The notes: generated by a model from the sequence alone, not told the origin. Shown: positions 9,780 to 18,837, counted from the first letter of the stretch. The stretch: 64,000 nt of DNA from Actinomycetes bacterium (GCA_021786095.1 JAJYNX010000071.1:44559-108558), one strand, 5' to 3'. Translations and numbers: made by a program.

Positions 9780-10388
9780 ATCGCAACAGTGCCGGGAGAC
9801 CACCGGGTCAACGATCGCATCCGCGTCGAGACGATTCGACTGATCGACGAGGAGGGGAATCAGCGCGGCGTCATGGCGACGCGTGAGGCGCTGGCGATGG
9901 CTCGGAGCCTTGATCTGGACCTGGTCGAGATCGCGCCGACGGCGAGCCCGCCGGTTTGTCGCATCATGGACTACGGAAAGTTCAAGTTCGATGAGGCCCA
10001 GAAGGCCAAGGAGTCGCGGCGCAAGTCGGTCAACGTCGGGGTGAAGGAGATGAAGTATCGCCCCAAGATCGGCCCGGGTGACTTCGACACCAAGACGCGA
10101 CTCGTGGAGAAGTTCCTTGGCGAGGGACACAAGGTGAAGATCACGATCATGTTCCGCGGGCGCGAGTCGGCCCACCCCGAGCTCGGTCGCAAGATCCTCG
10201 ATCGCCTCGTGGAGCGGTTGGGCGACACGGCGAAGGTCGAGTCGTCCGCGAAGCTCGATGGACGCAACATGACGATGGTTCTCGGCCCGGATCGACGAGT
10301 GAAGGCGAAGAGTACGGAAGACGGTGGCCCCGGGGCGGCGAGCGACACGCCGACGGAGCCGGCGATCACAACACACGAGGAGGGCTGA
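9780..10388 (+). CDS. infC: Translation initiation factor IF-3
   Basis: IF-3 binds the 30S subunit, prevents premature 50S joining and checks start codon and initiator tRNA. The N-domain (HRVNDRIRVETIRLIDEEGNQ), the linker (KFKFDEAQKAKESRR) and the C-domain (KEMKYRPKIGPGDFDTKTR, then RGRESAHPELG) are all present, with a Thr/Glu-rich tail. I propose the ATC codon at 9780 as start (202 residues): AAGGAG at 9768-9773 is spaced six bases from it, whereas the first in-frame GTG (9789) is 15 bases away. infC is known to use rare AUU/AUC starts that IF-3 itself recognises. It heads the infC-rpmI-rplT operon. Confidence 0.93.
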   Translation: MATVPGDHRVNDRIRVETIRLIDEEGNQRGVMATREALAMARSLDLDLVEIAPTASPPVCRIMDYGKFKFDEAQKAKESRRKSVNVGVKEMKYRPKIGPGDFDTKTRLVEKFLGEGHKVKITIMFRGRESAHPELGRKILDRLVERLGDTAKVESSAKLDGRNMTMVLGPDRRVKAKSTEDGGPGAASDTPTEPAITTHEEG

Positions 10389-10389
10389 G

Positions 10390-10584
10390 ATGCCGAAGAT
10401 GAAGACGGACAGTGGCGCGAAGAAGCGCATCAAGGTGACGGGAACGGGTCGGCTGCGTCGACGTAAGGCGTTCCGCGGTCACATCATGGAGAAGAAGTCG
10501 TCGGTGCGCGCCCGCCGCCTCGGTCGCGAGACGGACATCTCGCCGGGGATCGAGAAGCGCGTCAAGAAGATGTTGGGTCTGTAG
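10390..10584 (+). CDS. rpmI: Ribosomal protein L35
   Basis: A 64-residue, very basic 50S subunit protein. [20 protein letters not shown] and the following RLRRRKAF are the family N-terminal signature. The ATG at 10390 lies one base after the infC stop and is preceded by GAGGAGGG. Infrequently used upstream starts would only add part of infC in another frame. Standard member of the infC-rpmI-rplT operon. Confidence 0.97.
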   Translation: MPKMKTDSGAKKRIKVTGTGRLRRRKAFRGHIMEKKSSVRARRLGRETDISPGIEKRVKKMLGL

Positions 10585-10610
10585 AGAGTCGATCGAGGAG
10601 AGAAGCAGTC

Positions 10611-10970
10611 ATGGCACGCGTCAAGAGGGCGGTGAACGCCAAGAAGCACCACAAGGCGGTACTCGAGGAGGCCAAGGGCTACTACGGCGACCGCAGCCGT
10701 ACGTTCCGCGCGGCCAATCAGGCCGTCCAGCACTCGGGGGTCTACGCCTACCGTGACCGGCGAGCGCGCAAGGGTGAGTTCCGCAAGCTGTGGATCCAGC
10801 GCATCAATGCGGGCACACGCGCACACGGGGTGAGCTACAGCCGCTTCATCGCGGGCCTGCGCGAGGCGGGTATCGAGGTGGATCGGCGAGTGCTCGCGGA
10901 TCTGGCGGTCAACGACGAGGCGGCCTTCGCCGCCCTGGTCAGCCAGGCCAGCGCCGCTCTGTCGAAGTAG
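10611..10970 (+). CDS. rplT: Ribosomal protein L20
   Basis: A 119-residue protein that binds 23S rRNA early in 50S assembly and often represses its own operon. The sequence [26 protein letters not shown] is typical (quoted here in part: [17 protein letters not shown]), with the extended basic N-terminal helix and a globular C-terminal part ([20 protein letters not shown]). GAGGAGAG lies upstream of the ATG. The next gene starts three bases beyond the stop, so co-transcription is likely. Confidence 0.97.
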   Translation: MARVKRAVNAKKHHKAVLEEAKGYYGDRSRTFRAANQAVQHSGVYAYRDRRARKGEFRKLWIQRINAGTRAHGVSYSRFIAGLREAGIEVDRRVLADLAVNDEAAFAALVSQASAALSK

Positions 10971-10973
10971 GCC

Positions 10974-11801
10974 GTGGCGGCGTCGCTGGGCGCATCGCAC
11001 GCGCACGTGCGGCGACTGCGCCGGCTCGCACGACACCGGGAGGATCGTTGGGAGCAGGGCGCGTGCGTGCTCGAGGGCCCCGACCTGGTGTCGGCCGCCC
11101 TGGAGCACGGGCACGCCCTCGAGGCGCTGTTCGTCGCCAGCGGACGGCGTGAGCTCTACGCGGAACTGATTCAGCGCGCGGCGGTCCACGCCACGCCGGT
11201 CTTCGACGTTGACCCTGCGGTGCTGGCGCGCGTGGCGCCTGCGGTCACCCCCCAGCCGCTGGTGGCCATCGCGACCTGGCCGCTGGTGGCGCTGGACGAC
11301 GTCGTGATGTCCGGTCTCGTCCTGGTGGTGCACGACCTGCGCGATCCCGGCAACGCGGGCACGATCATTCGGTCCGCCGACGCCGCAGGCGCACGCGGCG
11401 TGGTGTTCAGCGGGGACAGCGTCGATCCCACGAATCCCAAGGTGTTGCGCGCCAGCGCCGGGTCGATCTTCCACGTCCCCGTGGCGGTGGCCCCACTCGC
11501 GGCGACGCTGGCCCGCGCGCGCGGTGCCGGGGCGCGGACCTGGGCCACGGTGGTACGCGGCGGAACCGAGTTGCGTGACGTACCCTTCACCTCTCCGACC
11601 CTGGTAGTGATCGGCAACGAATCCGCGGGTCTCGACGCGGCGTCGGTGGCGAGCTGCGATGACACGCTGAGCATCGCGATGGTCGGTCGTGCCGAGTCTC
11701 TCAACGCGGGCGTTGCCGCGTCGCTCGTCGCGTTCGCGGCACAGTGGTGGCGCGCGGATCACGGTGACCCGCTGGCAGGTCGTAGCCTTACGGAGTTATG
11801 A
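10974..11801 (+). CDS. SpoU/TrmH-family RNA 2'-O-ribose methyltransferase
   Basis: A 275-residue SPOUT-fold enzyme that transfers methyl from SAM to a ribose 2'-OH in rRNA or tRNA. An N-terminal substrate-binding domain (residues 1-100; EGPDLVSAALEHG) precedes the knot domain. Motif 1 is HDLRDPGNAGTIIRSADAAG, motif 2 VVIGNESAGLD and motif 3 LNAGVAASLVAF. The target nucleotide cannot be read from sequence. Many bacteria place such a gene between rplT and pheS. The GTG start follows rplT by three bases and the stop overlaps pheS by four bases. Confidence 0.9.
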   Translation: MAASLGASHAHVRRLRRLARHREDRWEQGACVLEGPDLVSAALEHGHALEALFVASGRRELYAELIQRAAVHATPVFDVDPAVLARVAPAVTPQPLVAIATWPLVALDDVVMSGLVLVVHDLRDPGNAGTIIRSADAAGARGVVFSGDSVDPTNPKVLRASAGSIFHVPVAVAPLAATLARARGAGARTWATVVRGGTELRDVPFTSPTLVVIGNESAGLDAASVASCDDTLSIAMVGRAESLNAGVAASLVAFAAQWWRADHGDPLAGRSLTEL

Positions 11802-12874
11802 CGACGACTCCACCATTCGACGATCTGGCCGCGCGGGCGCGCGAGCTGCTGGCGCTGATCGAGGCGACGGACTCGCTGGACGAGTTGCGCCAGTCCGAGT
11901 CGGCCCTGGTCGGAAAGCGGTCGCCGCTCGCCGCGTGGCAGAAGTCGTTGGGGTCGCTGGACGCGGCCCAGCGCGCCGCGGCCGGCGCCCGGCTCCAGGA
12001 GGTGCGTCGCCAGGTGGAGACCGCTCTGGCCGAGCGCCGCGACGTGCTCGAGCGTCAAGCTCGCGAGGAGCGAGCGGCCCAGGACCGACTCGACCTGGGT
12101 GACGTGGTCGTGCGGTCGGTGCGCACGCCCCTGCGCGCGGGGCATCCAGGACTGGTGGCGGTGACCCAGCGCGAGCTCGAGGACGTGTTCGTGGCGATGG
12201 GCTTCACGGTGGCCGAGGGTCCCGAGGTCGAGACGGACTGGTACAACTTCGAGGCCCTCAACATCCCGCCCGCTCACCCGGCGCGCGGCATGTGGGACAC
12301 CTTCTACGTCGGTTTGGGCGAGCCGGAGACCGTGGTGCTGCGCACCCACACCTCGCCGACTCAGGTTCATCTGATGGAGGACGCCGTGGCTCACGGCACG
12401 CTGCCCATCCACGCGGTGGCGCCCGGGCGCTGCTACCGGCGCGACACGCCCGACTCCCGACACCTGGCGGTGTTCCACCAGATCGAGGGTCTCGTGGTCG
12501 ACCGTGACGTGACGTTCGCGGACATGGCCGGCGTGATCGAGACGTTCACTCGCGCCTACTTCGGACCCGACATCACCTCGCGGCTACGACCCGCCTACTT
12601 CCCCTTCACCGAACCGTCGGCGGAGTTCGAGATCACCTGCACGATCTGTCGCGGTGCGGGCTGTCGTACCTGCTCCTCGACGGGGTGGATCGAGCTCGGC
12701 GGATGCGGCATGGTGGATCCGGCGGTCTTCGAGGCCGTCGGCATCGATGTCGAGCGCTGGCAGGGCTTCGCTTTCGGCTTCGGGATCGACCGATGCGCGC
12801 AGATGCGCTTCGGCATCGCGGACATGCGGGCTCTGGTGGAGAACGACGTGCGCTTCCTGGAGCAGTTCTCGTGA
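11798..12874 (+). CDS. pheS: Phenylalanine-tRNA ligase alpha subunit
   Basis: Catalytic subunit (358 residues) of the alpha2-beta2 enzyme that charges tRNA-Phe. An N-terminal coiled-coil (about 10-90) that contacts tRNA is followed by the class II core: HPARGMWDTFYV, RTHTSPTQVHLM near residue 181 and GFGIDRCAQMRFG (motif 3) near 327. A Cys-rich loop, CTICRGAGCRTC, near residue 280 is seen in many bacterial PheS and may bind zinc. GGAG lies just before the ATG, and a TAGCCT -10-like box lies nine bases upstream. No T-box-like leader is visible. It overlaps the methyltransferase and pheT genes by four bases each. Confidence 0.96.
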   Translation: MTTTPPFDDLAARARELLALIEATDSLDELRQSESALVGKRSPLAAWQKSLGSLDAAQRAAAGARLQEVRRQVETALAERRDVLERQAREERAAQDRLDLGDVVVRSVRTPLRAGHPGLVAVTQRELEDVFVAMGFTVAEGPEVETDWYNFEALNIPPAHPARGMWDTFYVGLGEPETVVLRTHTSPTQVHLMEDAVAHGTLPIHAVAPGRCYRRDTPDSRHLAVFHQIEGLVVDRDVTFADMAGVIETFTRAYFGPDITSRLRPAYFPFTEPSAEFEITCTICRGAGCRTCSSTGWIELGGCGMVDPAVFEAVGIDVERWQGFAFGFGIDRCAQMRFGIADMRALVENDVRFLEQFS

Positions 12875-15339
12875 GGGTCGCTCTGTCGTGGCTCCGGGAG
12901 TTCGTGGACCTGCCCGAAAGTGCGGATGAACTCCGCGAGATCCTGGACGATCTCGGTCTGGTGGTGGAGGCGATCGAGCGGGTCGGCGAGCCCCTGGAGG
13001 AGGTGGTCGTCGCGCGCGTCGACGAGATCCGATCCATCCCCGGCGCCGATCGCATCCGCCTCGTCGTCGTCGACGCGGGGAATGGTCCACTTGAGATCGT
13101 GTGCGGGGCGACGAACTTCGACGTCGGGGATCACGTGCCGCTCGCTCGAGTGGGGGCCGTGCTGCCCGGCGACGTCGTCATCGCCCGGCGCCAGATGCGT
13201 GGCGTCACGAGCAACGGCATGCTGTGCTCGTCGCGCGAGCTGGGCCTGAGCGACGAGCACGAGGGGCTGATGCTGCTCCAGGGCGTCGAGAACCGACTGG
13301 GCGAGCCACTCCACGAGGTGCTGGGCATCGCGAGCGACGTGATCTTCGACATCTCGATCGAGGGGAATCGACCCGACGCGTGGTCGGTGGTGGGCGTCGC
13401 CCGCGACCTCGCCACGCGCCTGAATCGGACGTTGCGCCCGGCGCGGCTCGCGACGATCCAGTCGTCGCTCCCCACCGCCACGGTGGCCGCGGCGGGCATC
13501 GACGATCCGCACCTGTGCGGACGGCTGACGGTGTCCGTCGTCCGTGGCGTGAGCGTGGGCCCGTCGCCGGCGTGGGTCGCGCAGCGTCTGGAGAGCGCGG
13601 GGCTGCGCCCGATCTCCAACGTGGTGGACGCGTCGAACCTGGTGATGCTGGAGCTCGGGCAGCCGACGCATCCCTACGACGCGTCGCGAGTGGCGGGGCG
13701 CACGTTGCGCGCCCGTCGCGCTCGGCCGGACGAACAGCTGGTTACCCTCGACGGGGTGACGCGACAGCTCGCGCGAGCCGGGCGGGGGCTGGGTGACACC
13801 GGCGTCGACTGCGTGATCGTCGACGGTGAGGACACGGTGTTGGGCCTCGCGGGCATCATGGGCGGCGCCTCGAGCGAGATCACCGCCGATACGACCGAGA
13901 TCCTGCTCGAGGCGGCCTACTTCGATCCGATGACCATCGCGCGGTCGTCGAAGCGTCACGGGCTTCGTACGGAGGCCTCCGTGCGTTTCGAGCGAGGAGT
14001 GGACCCCGAGCTGGCGCCGCGCGCGGTGGCCCGTATCGTGTCCATCCTGAGCGAGAGTTGTCCCAACCTCGAGTGGCTGGCCGATCCGCTGGACGTGCGG
14101 GGTATCGTGCCCGCCCCACCCACCGTGGAGTTGCGCGGTGGGGATATCGAGCGAATCCTCGGGGCGTCGCTGGATCGTGACGAGGTCACGCGGCTGCTCG
14201 AAGGGCTGGGCTTCTCGGTCACGGCCGGCTCGACCAGTCTCTTCGTCATCGCGCCCAGCGCCCGTCTCGACGTGCGCCACGGCGCGGCGGGCCGCGCGGA
14301 CGTCGTGGAGGAGATCGCGCGGCTTCACGGGTACCGTCGCCTGGCGCGGCGATCGCCGTCCTGGGCGGAGCCGGGTGCACTGAGTGAGCGCACCCGCCTG
14401 CGCCGGCGCGTGCGCGACGTCGCGGTTGATCTGGGCCTGTACGAGGTATGGACACCCACTCTGGTGAGCGACGAGGAGTTCGATCTGGTCGCCCGCGGCG
14501 AGCAACGCGTGCGAGTCACCAATCCGCTGGCCAGTGGCGAGTCAACACTTCGCGCGACGCTGCTGACGGGCGTGGTGCGCGCGTGGGCCCGCAACGTGGA
14601 GCGGGGTCTGGGTGACGTGGTCGTGGGCGAGATCGGCACCGTCTTCACGCACCCCGCCACGCGGGGTGGACGCACGACGCGCGGTGGGGTCGCCGGAGCC
14701 ACCACCCTCACCCTGCCGGGAGAGCACGAGCGACTCACGGTGGTGCTGGGGCGGCCCGAGGACGACGCGACGACTGCGGTGGCGTGGTGGTCGGTGTTGG
14801 CCGAGCGTCTTGGTCTGACCGACATCGTCGTTCGCTCGCGCGACGATCTGGAGGGCGGGGTGCACGCGACTCGTGGCGCTCAGTTGGTCGATCGGGAAAC
14901 CGGGGCCGTGCTCGGCCAGGTGGGTGAGGTGGAGGTGGATCTCGTGACGGCGGTGGCTCCGGGGATGCGCGAGCGACGGTTGGGCCTGCTCGACGTGGAC
15001 CTCGACGCCGTGGCGGACTCCCTGCGAGTGCGACGGCGCGACACCGTCGCCGTGGTGCCCAGTCGCTTTCCGAGTGCGCTGCTGGATCTCGCACTGGTGA
15101 CGCCGCAGTCGGTCCACGTCCAGGACCTGGCGGCGGCCCTGCGGACGTCGTCGCCACTGGTGGAGTCGGTGCAGGTCTTCGACGTGTTCCGCTCGGTGAG
15201 TCTGCCGGTGGGGACGCGCAGCGTGGCGTACACCATTCGTCTGGGTTCGAGCGATCATACGCTGAGCGACGAGGAGATCCGCGCCGCGCGCGAGTCACTC
15301 CTGGCGAGCGCCGTCTCGATGGGCGCGACGCTGCGCTGA
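12871..15339 (+). CDS. pheT: Phenylalanine-tRNA ligase beta subunit
   Basis: An 822-residue editing and tRNA-recognition subunit. Domains in order: the N-terminal VRVALSWLREFVDLP; the tRNA-binding OB fold at about 40-150 (ADRIRLVVVDAG, then VCGATNFDVGDHVPLA); the B3/B4 editing region (SNVVDASNLVMLELGQPTH near 250); B5; a catalytic-like core (AAYFDPMTIARSSKRHGLRTEAS), and the FDX-ACB anticodon-binding domain at the C-terminus (RFPSALLDLALV). Length is normal. The GTG at 12871 overlaps the pheS stop; an upstream reading would simply overlap pheS. Confidence 0.96.
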   Translation: MRVALSWLREFVDLPESADELREILDDLGLVVEAIERVGEPLEEVVVARVDEIRSIPGADRIRLVVVDAGNGPLEIVCGATNFDVGDHVPLARVGAVLPGDVVIARRQMRGVTSNGMLCSSRELGLSDEHEGLMLLQGVENRLGEPLHEVLGIASDVIFDISIEGNRPDAWSVVGVARDLATRLNRTLRPARLATIQSSLPTATVAAAGIDDPHLCGRLTVSVVRGVSVGPSPAWVAQRLESAGLRPISNVVDASNLVMLELGQPTHPYDASRVAGRTLRARRARPDEQLVTLDGVTRQLARAGRGLGDTGVDCVIVDGEDTVLGLAGIMGGASSEITADTTEILLEAAYFDPMTIARSSKRHGLRTEASVRFERGVDPELAPRAVARIVSILSESCPNLEWLADPLDVRGIVPAPPTVELRGGDIERILGASLDRDEVTRLLEGLGFSVTAGSTSLFVIAPSARLDVRHGAAGRADVVEEIARLHGYRRLARRSPSWAEPGALSERTRLRRRVRDVAVDLGLYEVWTPTLVSDEEFDLVARGEQRVRVTNPLASGESTLRATLLTGVVRAWARNVERGLGDVVVGEIGTVFTHPATRGGRTTRGGVAGATTLTLPGEHERLTVVLGRPEDDATTAVAWWSVLAERLGLTDIVVRSRDDLEGGVHATRGAQLVDRETGAVLGQVGEVEVDLVTAVAPGMRERRLGLLDVDLDAVADSLRVRRRDTVAVVPSRFPSALLDLALVTPQSVHVQDLAAALRTSSPLVESVQVFDVFRSVSLPVGTRSVAYTIRLGSSDHTLSDEEIRAARESLLASAVSMGATLR

Positions 15340-15377
15340 CGTCGCCGCGGACGCGAACCGTCCGGTAAGTTGGTCGC

Positions 15378-16085
15378 GTGATCGAGTTCGTGCCGCTGGC
15401 GACGCCCGGGCGACACTTCACGCGGAGTCGGCGGGTTCGTCTCGGCGACGCGGACCTCGACGGCGTGCTGCGGCCCGACGGCGTGGCGCGCTACCTCCAG
15501 GACGTGGCGGGTGACGACGCGGACGACACCGTGATCATCAGCGAGGACGTGTGGGTGGTGCGGCGCACCGCGATGCGCGTCGCCGCAGGGGGTGCGTGGC
15601 CGCGGTTGGGTGACGAGGTGACGCTCACCACGTGGTGCGCCGGCACCGGCGCGGCGTGGGCGGAGCGGCGAACCGACCTGCGCGTGGGGGAGCGGCTCAT
15701 GGTGGAGTCGGTCGCCCTGTGGGTCCCCGTCGACCCGACGGGACGGCCGGTACGTCTACGACCCAGCTTCTTCGACGTCTACGGGGAGGCGGCAGCCGGC
15801 CGCCACGTCTCGGGACGGGTGACGGTGGTGGCGCCGCCCGCCTCCACTCGCTCGCGGCCGTGGTGCGTGCGCCGAAGCGATCTCGACGTGATCGGCCACG
15901 TCAACAACGCGGCGGTGTGGTGCGCACTCAGCGAGGTCGCCACCGAGTCGCTACGCTACGCCTCGTTGGTGCACCACGGTCCAATCGGTGCGCAGGACGA
16001 GGTGACGATGGTCCACGAGCCGGAGCGGATCTGGCTACTGGTTGACGGCGACGTCCGCGTCGCGGGTGAGTACCGCGTCGAGTGA
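15378..16085 (+). CDS. Acyl-ACP thioesterase-like double hotdog protein
   Basis: A 235-residue protein with two hotdog repeats, like FatA/FatB-type acyl-ACP thioesterases. The first repeat (HFTRSRRVRLGDADLDGVLRP... LTTWCAGTGAAWAERRTDL) and the second (RRSDLDVIGHVNNAAVWCAL) each carry the family pattern D-D-G-L or D-N-HVNN; the HVNN segment is the typical catalytic site. Such enzymes release fatty acids from ACP or CoA. The GTG start is supported by a -10-like TAAGTT (15366-15371) six bases upstream, suggesting a leaderless mRNA. Its 3' end overlaps the convergent EamA gene by 51 bases. Confidence 0.8.
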   Translation: MIEFVPLATPGRHFTRSRRVRLGDADLDGVLRPDGVARYLQDVAGDDADDTVIISEDVWVVRRTAMRVAAGGAWPRLGDEVTLTTWCAGTGAAWAERRTDLRVGERLMVESVALWVPVDPTGRPVRLRPSFFDVYGEAAAGRHVSGRVTVVAPPASTRSRPWCVRRSDLDVIGHVNNAAVWCALSEVATESLRYASLVHHGPIGAQDEVTMVHEPERIWLLVDGDVRVAGEYRVE

Positions 16086-16937
16086 TCGGTTCGCGCCGCT
16101 GGTGGCGACGACGCTGCCGACGAGAACCAGTGGGAAGCCGAGGATGATCCCCAGCGTGAGCGGCTCGCGGAGGAAGGCGATGCCGAGCACCACCGCGAGG
16201 GCGGTGTTGGCGTAGGTGACGACGACGCTGCGCGTCGATCCGATCGTCGCGACCAGTTCGTAGAAGACCACGAACGCACCCGCGGTACACAGGAGCGCGA
16301 GCACGGCCATCGACCACCAGGTCTGGGCGTCGACGTGCGTGGGCCAGTGGGCGACACTCCAGGGAGTCCAGGCCACGGCGACGAGGGCGGTGGCCGTGGC
16401 CACCACGGCGACGCCGGGCACCCCCTGGAGCTTGGTCGCCAGGATGATGGGTCCGATGGTGTAGCCCACGCACACGATGAGCATGAGCGCGATCCACTCG
16501 AGTGAGCCGCCGTGAAGACTGAGTCCCACGAGCAGGGCCACCCCGAGAGCCCCCACTGCGAGGCCGGCGAGGCGACGTGGCGTGACGCGCTCCTCCGTGC
16601 GTCGGATGCGCTGGGCCAGGACCGAGAAGAGTGGTACGGCGCACACCAGCAGGCTCGTGAGCGAGCTCGTGATGTGGCGCTCGGCGGTGGCCATGAGGTA
16701 CCAGGGGACTCCGAACTCGGCCGCGCCGAACGCGGCGATCCAGCCCAGGTGCGCGCGGATCAGTCGGGCGTGGCCGCGCCCGATCACCAGGGGCGCGAGG
16801 AGGAGGGCGGCCGGGCCCGTGCGTCCGAGCACCAGGACGCCGGGATCGAGTTGGCGTACGGCCACGCGCATGAGCAGATAGGGGATGCCCCAGAGGACCG
16901 TCATGATGGCGAACAGCACCCAGCCGCGACGTGACAT
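16035..16937 (-). CDS. EamA/DMT-family transporter
   Basis: A 300-residue membrane protein with ten predicted hydrophobic helices arranged as two EamA repeats. The first repeat begins WVLFAIMTVLWGIPYLLMRVA, and the second repeat (about residue 150 on) ends with LAVVLGIAFLREPLTLG, the typical EamA end-of-repeat pattern. These carriers export amino acids, metabolites or nucleotide precursors; substrate is unknown here. The ATG at 16937 is preceded by TACACT (minus strand, 16944-16949) at a six-base distance, so the mRNA is likely leaderless. It is divergent from argC with only 65 bases between starts, so ArgR bound upstream of argC could also affect it. Confidence 0.85.
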   Translation of the reverse strand: MSRRGWVLFAIMTVLWGIPYLLMRVAVRQLDPGVLVLGRTGPAALLLAPLVIGRGHARLIRAHLGWIAAFGAAEFGVPWYLMATAERHITSSLTSLLVCAVPLFSVLAQRIRRTEERVTPRRLAGLAVGALGVALLVGLSLHGGSLEWIALMLIVCVGYTIGPIILATKLQGVPGVAVVATATALVAVAWTPWSVAHWPTHVDAQTWWSMAVLALLCTAGAFVVFYELVATIGSTRSVVVTYANTALAVVLGIAFLREPLTLGIILGFPLVLVGSVVATSGANRSLDAVLTRDADVAVNQ

Positions 16938-16964
16938 GACCGTAGTGTAGGGGATGCTCGGCGA

Positions 16965-17001
16965 TTTGCAGTTTTCATGGTCCGTATGCATAAAATGGCA
17001 A
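16965..17001 (+). promoter_or_regulatory. Two tandem ARG-box-like sites over the argC promoter
   Basis: Two imperfect palindromes, TTTGCAGTTTTCATGG (16965-16980) and GTATGCATAAAATGGCAA (16984-17001), lie three bases apart, the spacing known for paired ARG boxes. Both match the pattern TGCAT-AT-rich-ATGCA. The second contains the -10-like TAAAAT (16991-16996), which is six bases from the argC GTG, so ArgR binding would block RNA polymerase. argR is encoded in the same cluster. Confidence 0.6.
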
Positions 17002-17002
17002 C

Positions 17003-18019
17003 GTGCGGGTAGGGATCGTTGGTGCGACCGGGTACGCGGGACTGGAGTTGCTGCGCCTCGCCTCGTCGCACCCCGATCTCGAGGTGGTGGTGGCGACGGG
17101 AGATCGGAACGCCGGGCAGCGCGTGGCGCACTTCGCCCCCGCGCTGGCGGCTCTGTACCCGTCGCTGATCTTCGCGCCCCATGATCAACTGGAGGACGCT
17201 GAGCCGGAGCTCGTCTTCGTGGCGTTGCCGCACGGCCAGAGTCAGACGATCGTGGCGGACCTGGTCGCGCGGGGGATCGCCGTGGTGGATCTCGGCGCCG
17301 ACTTTCGCTTGAAGGACCCGGCGACGTACTCACGGTGGTACGGCGAGACCCACCGCGCTCCCGAGCTGCTCGAGCGGGCGGTCTACGGGCTCGTCGAGCG
17401 TCACCGGGGTGAACTCGAGGGGGCTTCGCTCATCGCGTCACCCGGGTGCTACCCCACGGCGACGGCACTGGCCCTGGGGCCCTTCGTGGATCACGGGGTC
17501 GTCGAGACGACGTCCGTGGTCGTCAACGCGTTGAGCGGCGCCTCGGGCGCGGGACGCTCGCCGAGCGATCGTCTCCACTTCGCGCGACTGGCCGGCAACG
17601 CCGAGGCCTACTCCCTCGTCGCCCATCGACACACGCCAGAGATGGAGGCGGAGCTGGGCGTGCCCGTTCTGTTCACGCCCCACCTGGTCCCCGTCAGTCG
17701 CGGAATGCTGGTCAGCGCCTACGCGCGCCTGGCGTCGCCGGACACGACCAGTGATGACGTCATGACGTTGCTGCGGCGGACCTATCGTGACGATCCCTTC
17801 GTCGTGGTCAGCGACGAGCCACCGACGCTGAAGGACCCGCTCGGCAGCAACCTCTGCTTCGTCAGCGCCCGGGTGGATCCGCGCACGGGGTGGCTGATCG
17901 CGATGAGCTCGTTGGACAATCTGGTCAAGGGTGCTGCCGGCCAGGCCATCCAGGCGTGGAACGTGGCCAGTGGGCGACCGGAGACGATGGGCTTGCCGCG
18001 GTCGGGGGTGACGCCGTGA
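17003..18019 (+). CDS. argC: N-acetyl-gamma-glutamyl-phosphate reductase
   Basis: Third step of arginine synthesis: NADPH reduction of N-acetylglutamyl phosphate to the semialdehyde. The 338-residue protein begins with a Rossmann motif, VGIVGATGYAGLELLRL, has the catalytic Cys in SPGCYPTATAL (about residue 148), the ALSGASGAGR loop and the HRHTPEMEAEL catalytic His. The GTG start follows TAAAAT by six bases, consistent with a leaderless transcript. It overlaps argB by four bases. The following gene is argB, not argJ, which differs from the usual actinobacterial argC-argJ-argB order. Confidence 0.96.
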   Translation: MRVGIVGATGYAGLELLRLASSHPDLEVVVATGDRNAGQRVAHFAPALAALYPSLIFAPHDQLEDAEPELVFVALPHGQSQTIVADLVARGIAVVDLGADFRLKDPATYSRWYGETHRAPELLERAVYGLVERHRGELEGASLIASPGCYPTATALALGPFVDHGVVETTSVVVNALSGASGAGRSPSDRLHFARLAGNAEAYSLVAHRHTPEMEAELGVPVLFTPHLVPVSRGMLVSAYARLASPDTTSDDVMTLLRRTYRDDPFVVVSDEPPTLKDPLGSNLCFVSARVDPRTGWLIAMSSLDNLVKGAAGQAIQAWNVASGRPETMGLPRSGVTP

Positions 18020-18813
18020 GTCGCGTCGTGGTCAAACTGGGTGGTCACGCGGTGCGTGACGCGCGAGTCGACGCGCCGGTTCTGGCGCAGCTGGCCCAGG
18101 ACGTGGGCGCCCTGCGACGCGCCGGTGACGACGTGGTGGTCGTCCACGGCGGGGGTCCCCAAATCGCGTCGTTGCTCGCCCGCCTCCAGGTGCCCGAGCG
18201 TTTTCACGAGGGACTGCGGGTCACTGATTGGGCCACGCTGGAGGTCGTGGCACTGGCCCTCGCGTCGCTCAATCAGGTGATCACCGCCGCCCTGAACCGA
18301 GCTGGTCTCGAGGCGGTCGGCCTCAACGGGGCCGACGCCTCGCTCCTGCGTGCGTCACTGCTCGGCGGCGTCTGGGGTCGGGTGGGCGGCGTGCCAGCAG
18401 TCGACGCCTCGGTCGTGACGCGCGCGTGGTCCGTCGGTTGGACGCCCGTGGTGAGCCCGCTGGCGGTCGACGACGACGGTCAACTGCTGAACTGCAACGC
18501 CGACACCGTGGCTGGTGCCCTGGCGGGCGCACTGGGCGCGACCACACTGGTTCTGCTGAGCGACGTCGACCAGTTGCGTGGCGACCCCGACGACCCGAGC
18601 ACGGCGCTGGATCGGGTGCGCAGCGATGAGGTCGAGGCGATGCTGGCGTCAGGGATGGCGCGCGACGGCATGCGGCCGAAGATGCGCGCGGCCCTGGACG
18701 CCCTGCGCGGCGGCGCCACGCGGGTCGTGCTGGCCGACGGCCGGCGCGAGCACGCCGTCGCTGGTGCGGTCGCCGGCACGGTTCCCGTGACCGAGGTACG
18801 AGCCAGTGAGTGA
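18016..18813 (+). CDS. argB: Acetylglutamate kinase
   Basis: Second step of arginine synthesis and the usual arginine-inhibited control point. A 265-residue amino acid kinase fold with KLGGHAV (residues 7-13), the VVHGGGPQI nucleotide/substrate loop, LRVTDWATLEVV, a GLNGADASLL segment and TLVLLSDVDQL. It is shorter than typical bacterial ArgB (about 290-300), mainly at the N-terminus, so the N-terminal helix linked to arginine-sensitive hexamers seems missing; the enzyme might be insensitive to arginine or regulated otherwise. The GTG at 18016 overlaps the argC stop. Confidence 0.93.
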   Translation: MSRVVVKLGGHAVRDARVDAPVLAQLAQDVGALRRAGDDVVVVHGGGPQIASLLARLQVPERFHEGLRVTDWATLEVVALALASLNQVITAALNRAGLEAVGLNGADASLLRASLLGGVWGRVGGVPAVDASVVTRAWSVGWTPVVSPLAVDDDGQLLNCNADTVAGALAGALGATTLVLLSDVDQLRGDPDDPSTALDRVRSDEVEAMLASGMARDGMRPKMRAALDALRGGATRVVLADGRREHAVAGAVAGTVPVTEVRASE

Positions 18814-18837
18814 GCGATTCACGAGTGAGGAGTCCGC

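Noticed and set aside
11740..11797. T-box leader before pheS
   Set aside because: pheS overlaps the preceding gene and has no leader long enough for a T-box.
12595..14505. 636-codon minus-strand open frame opposite pheS-pheT
   Set aside because: No recognisable domain; explained as a GC-rich shadow of pheT.
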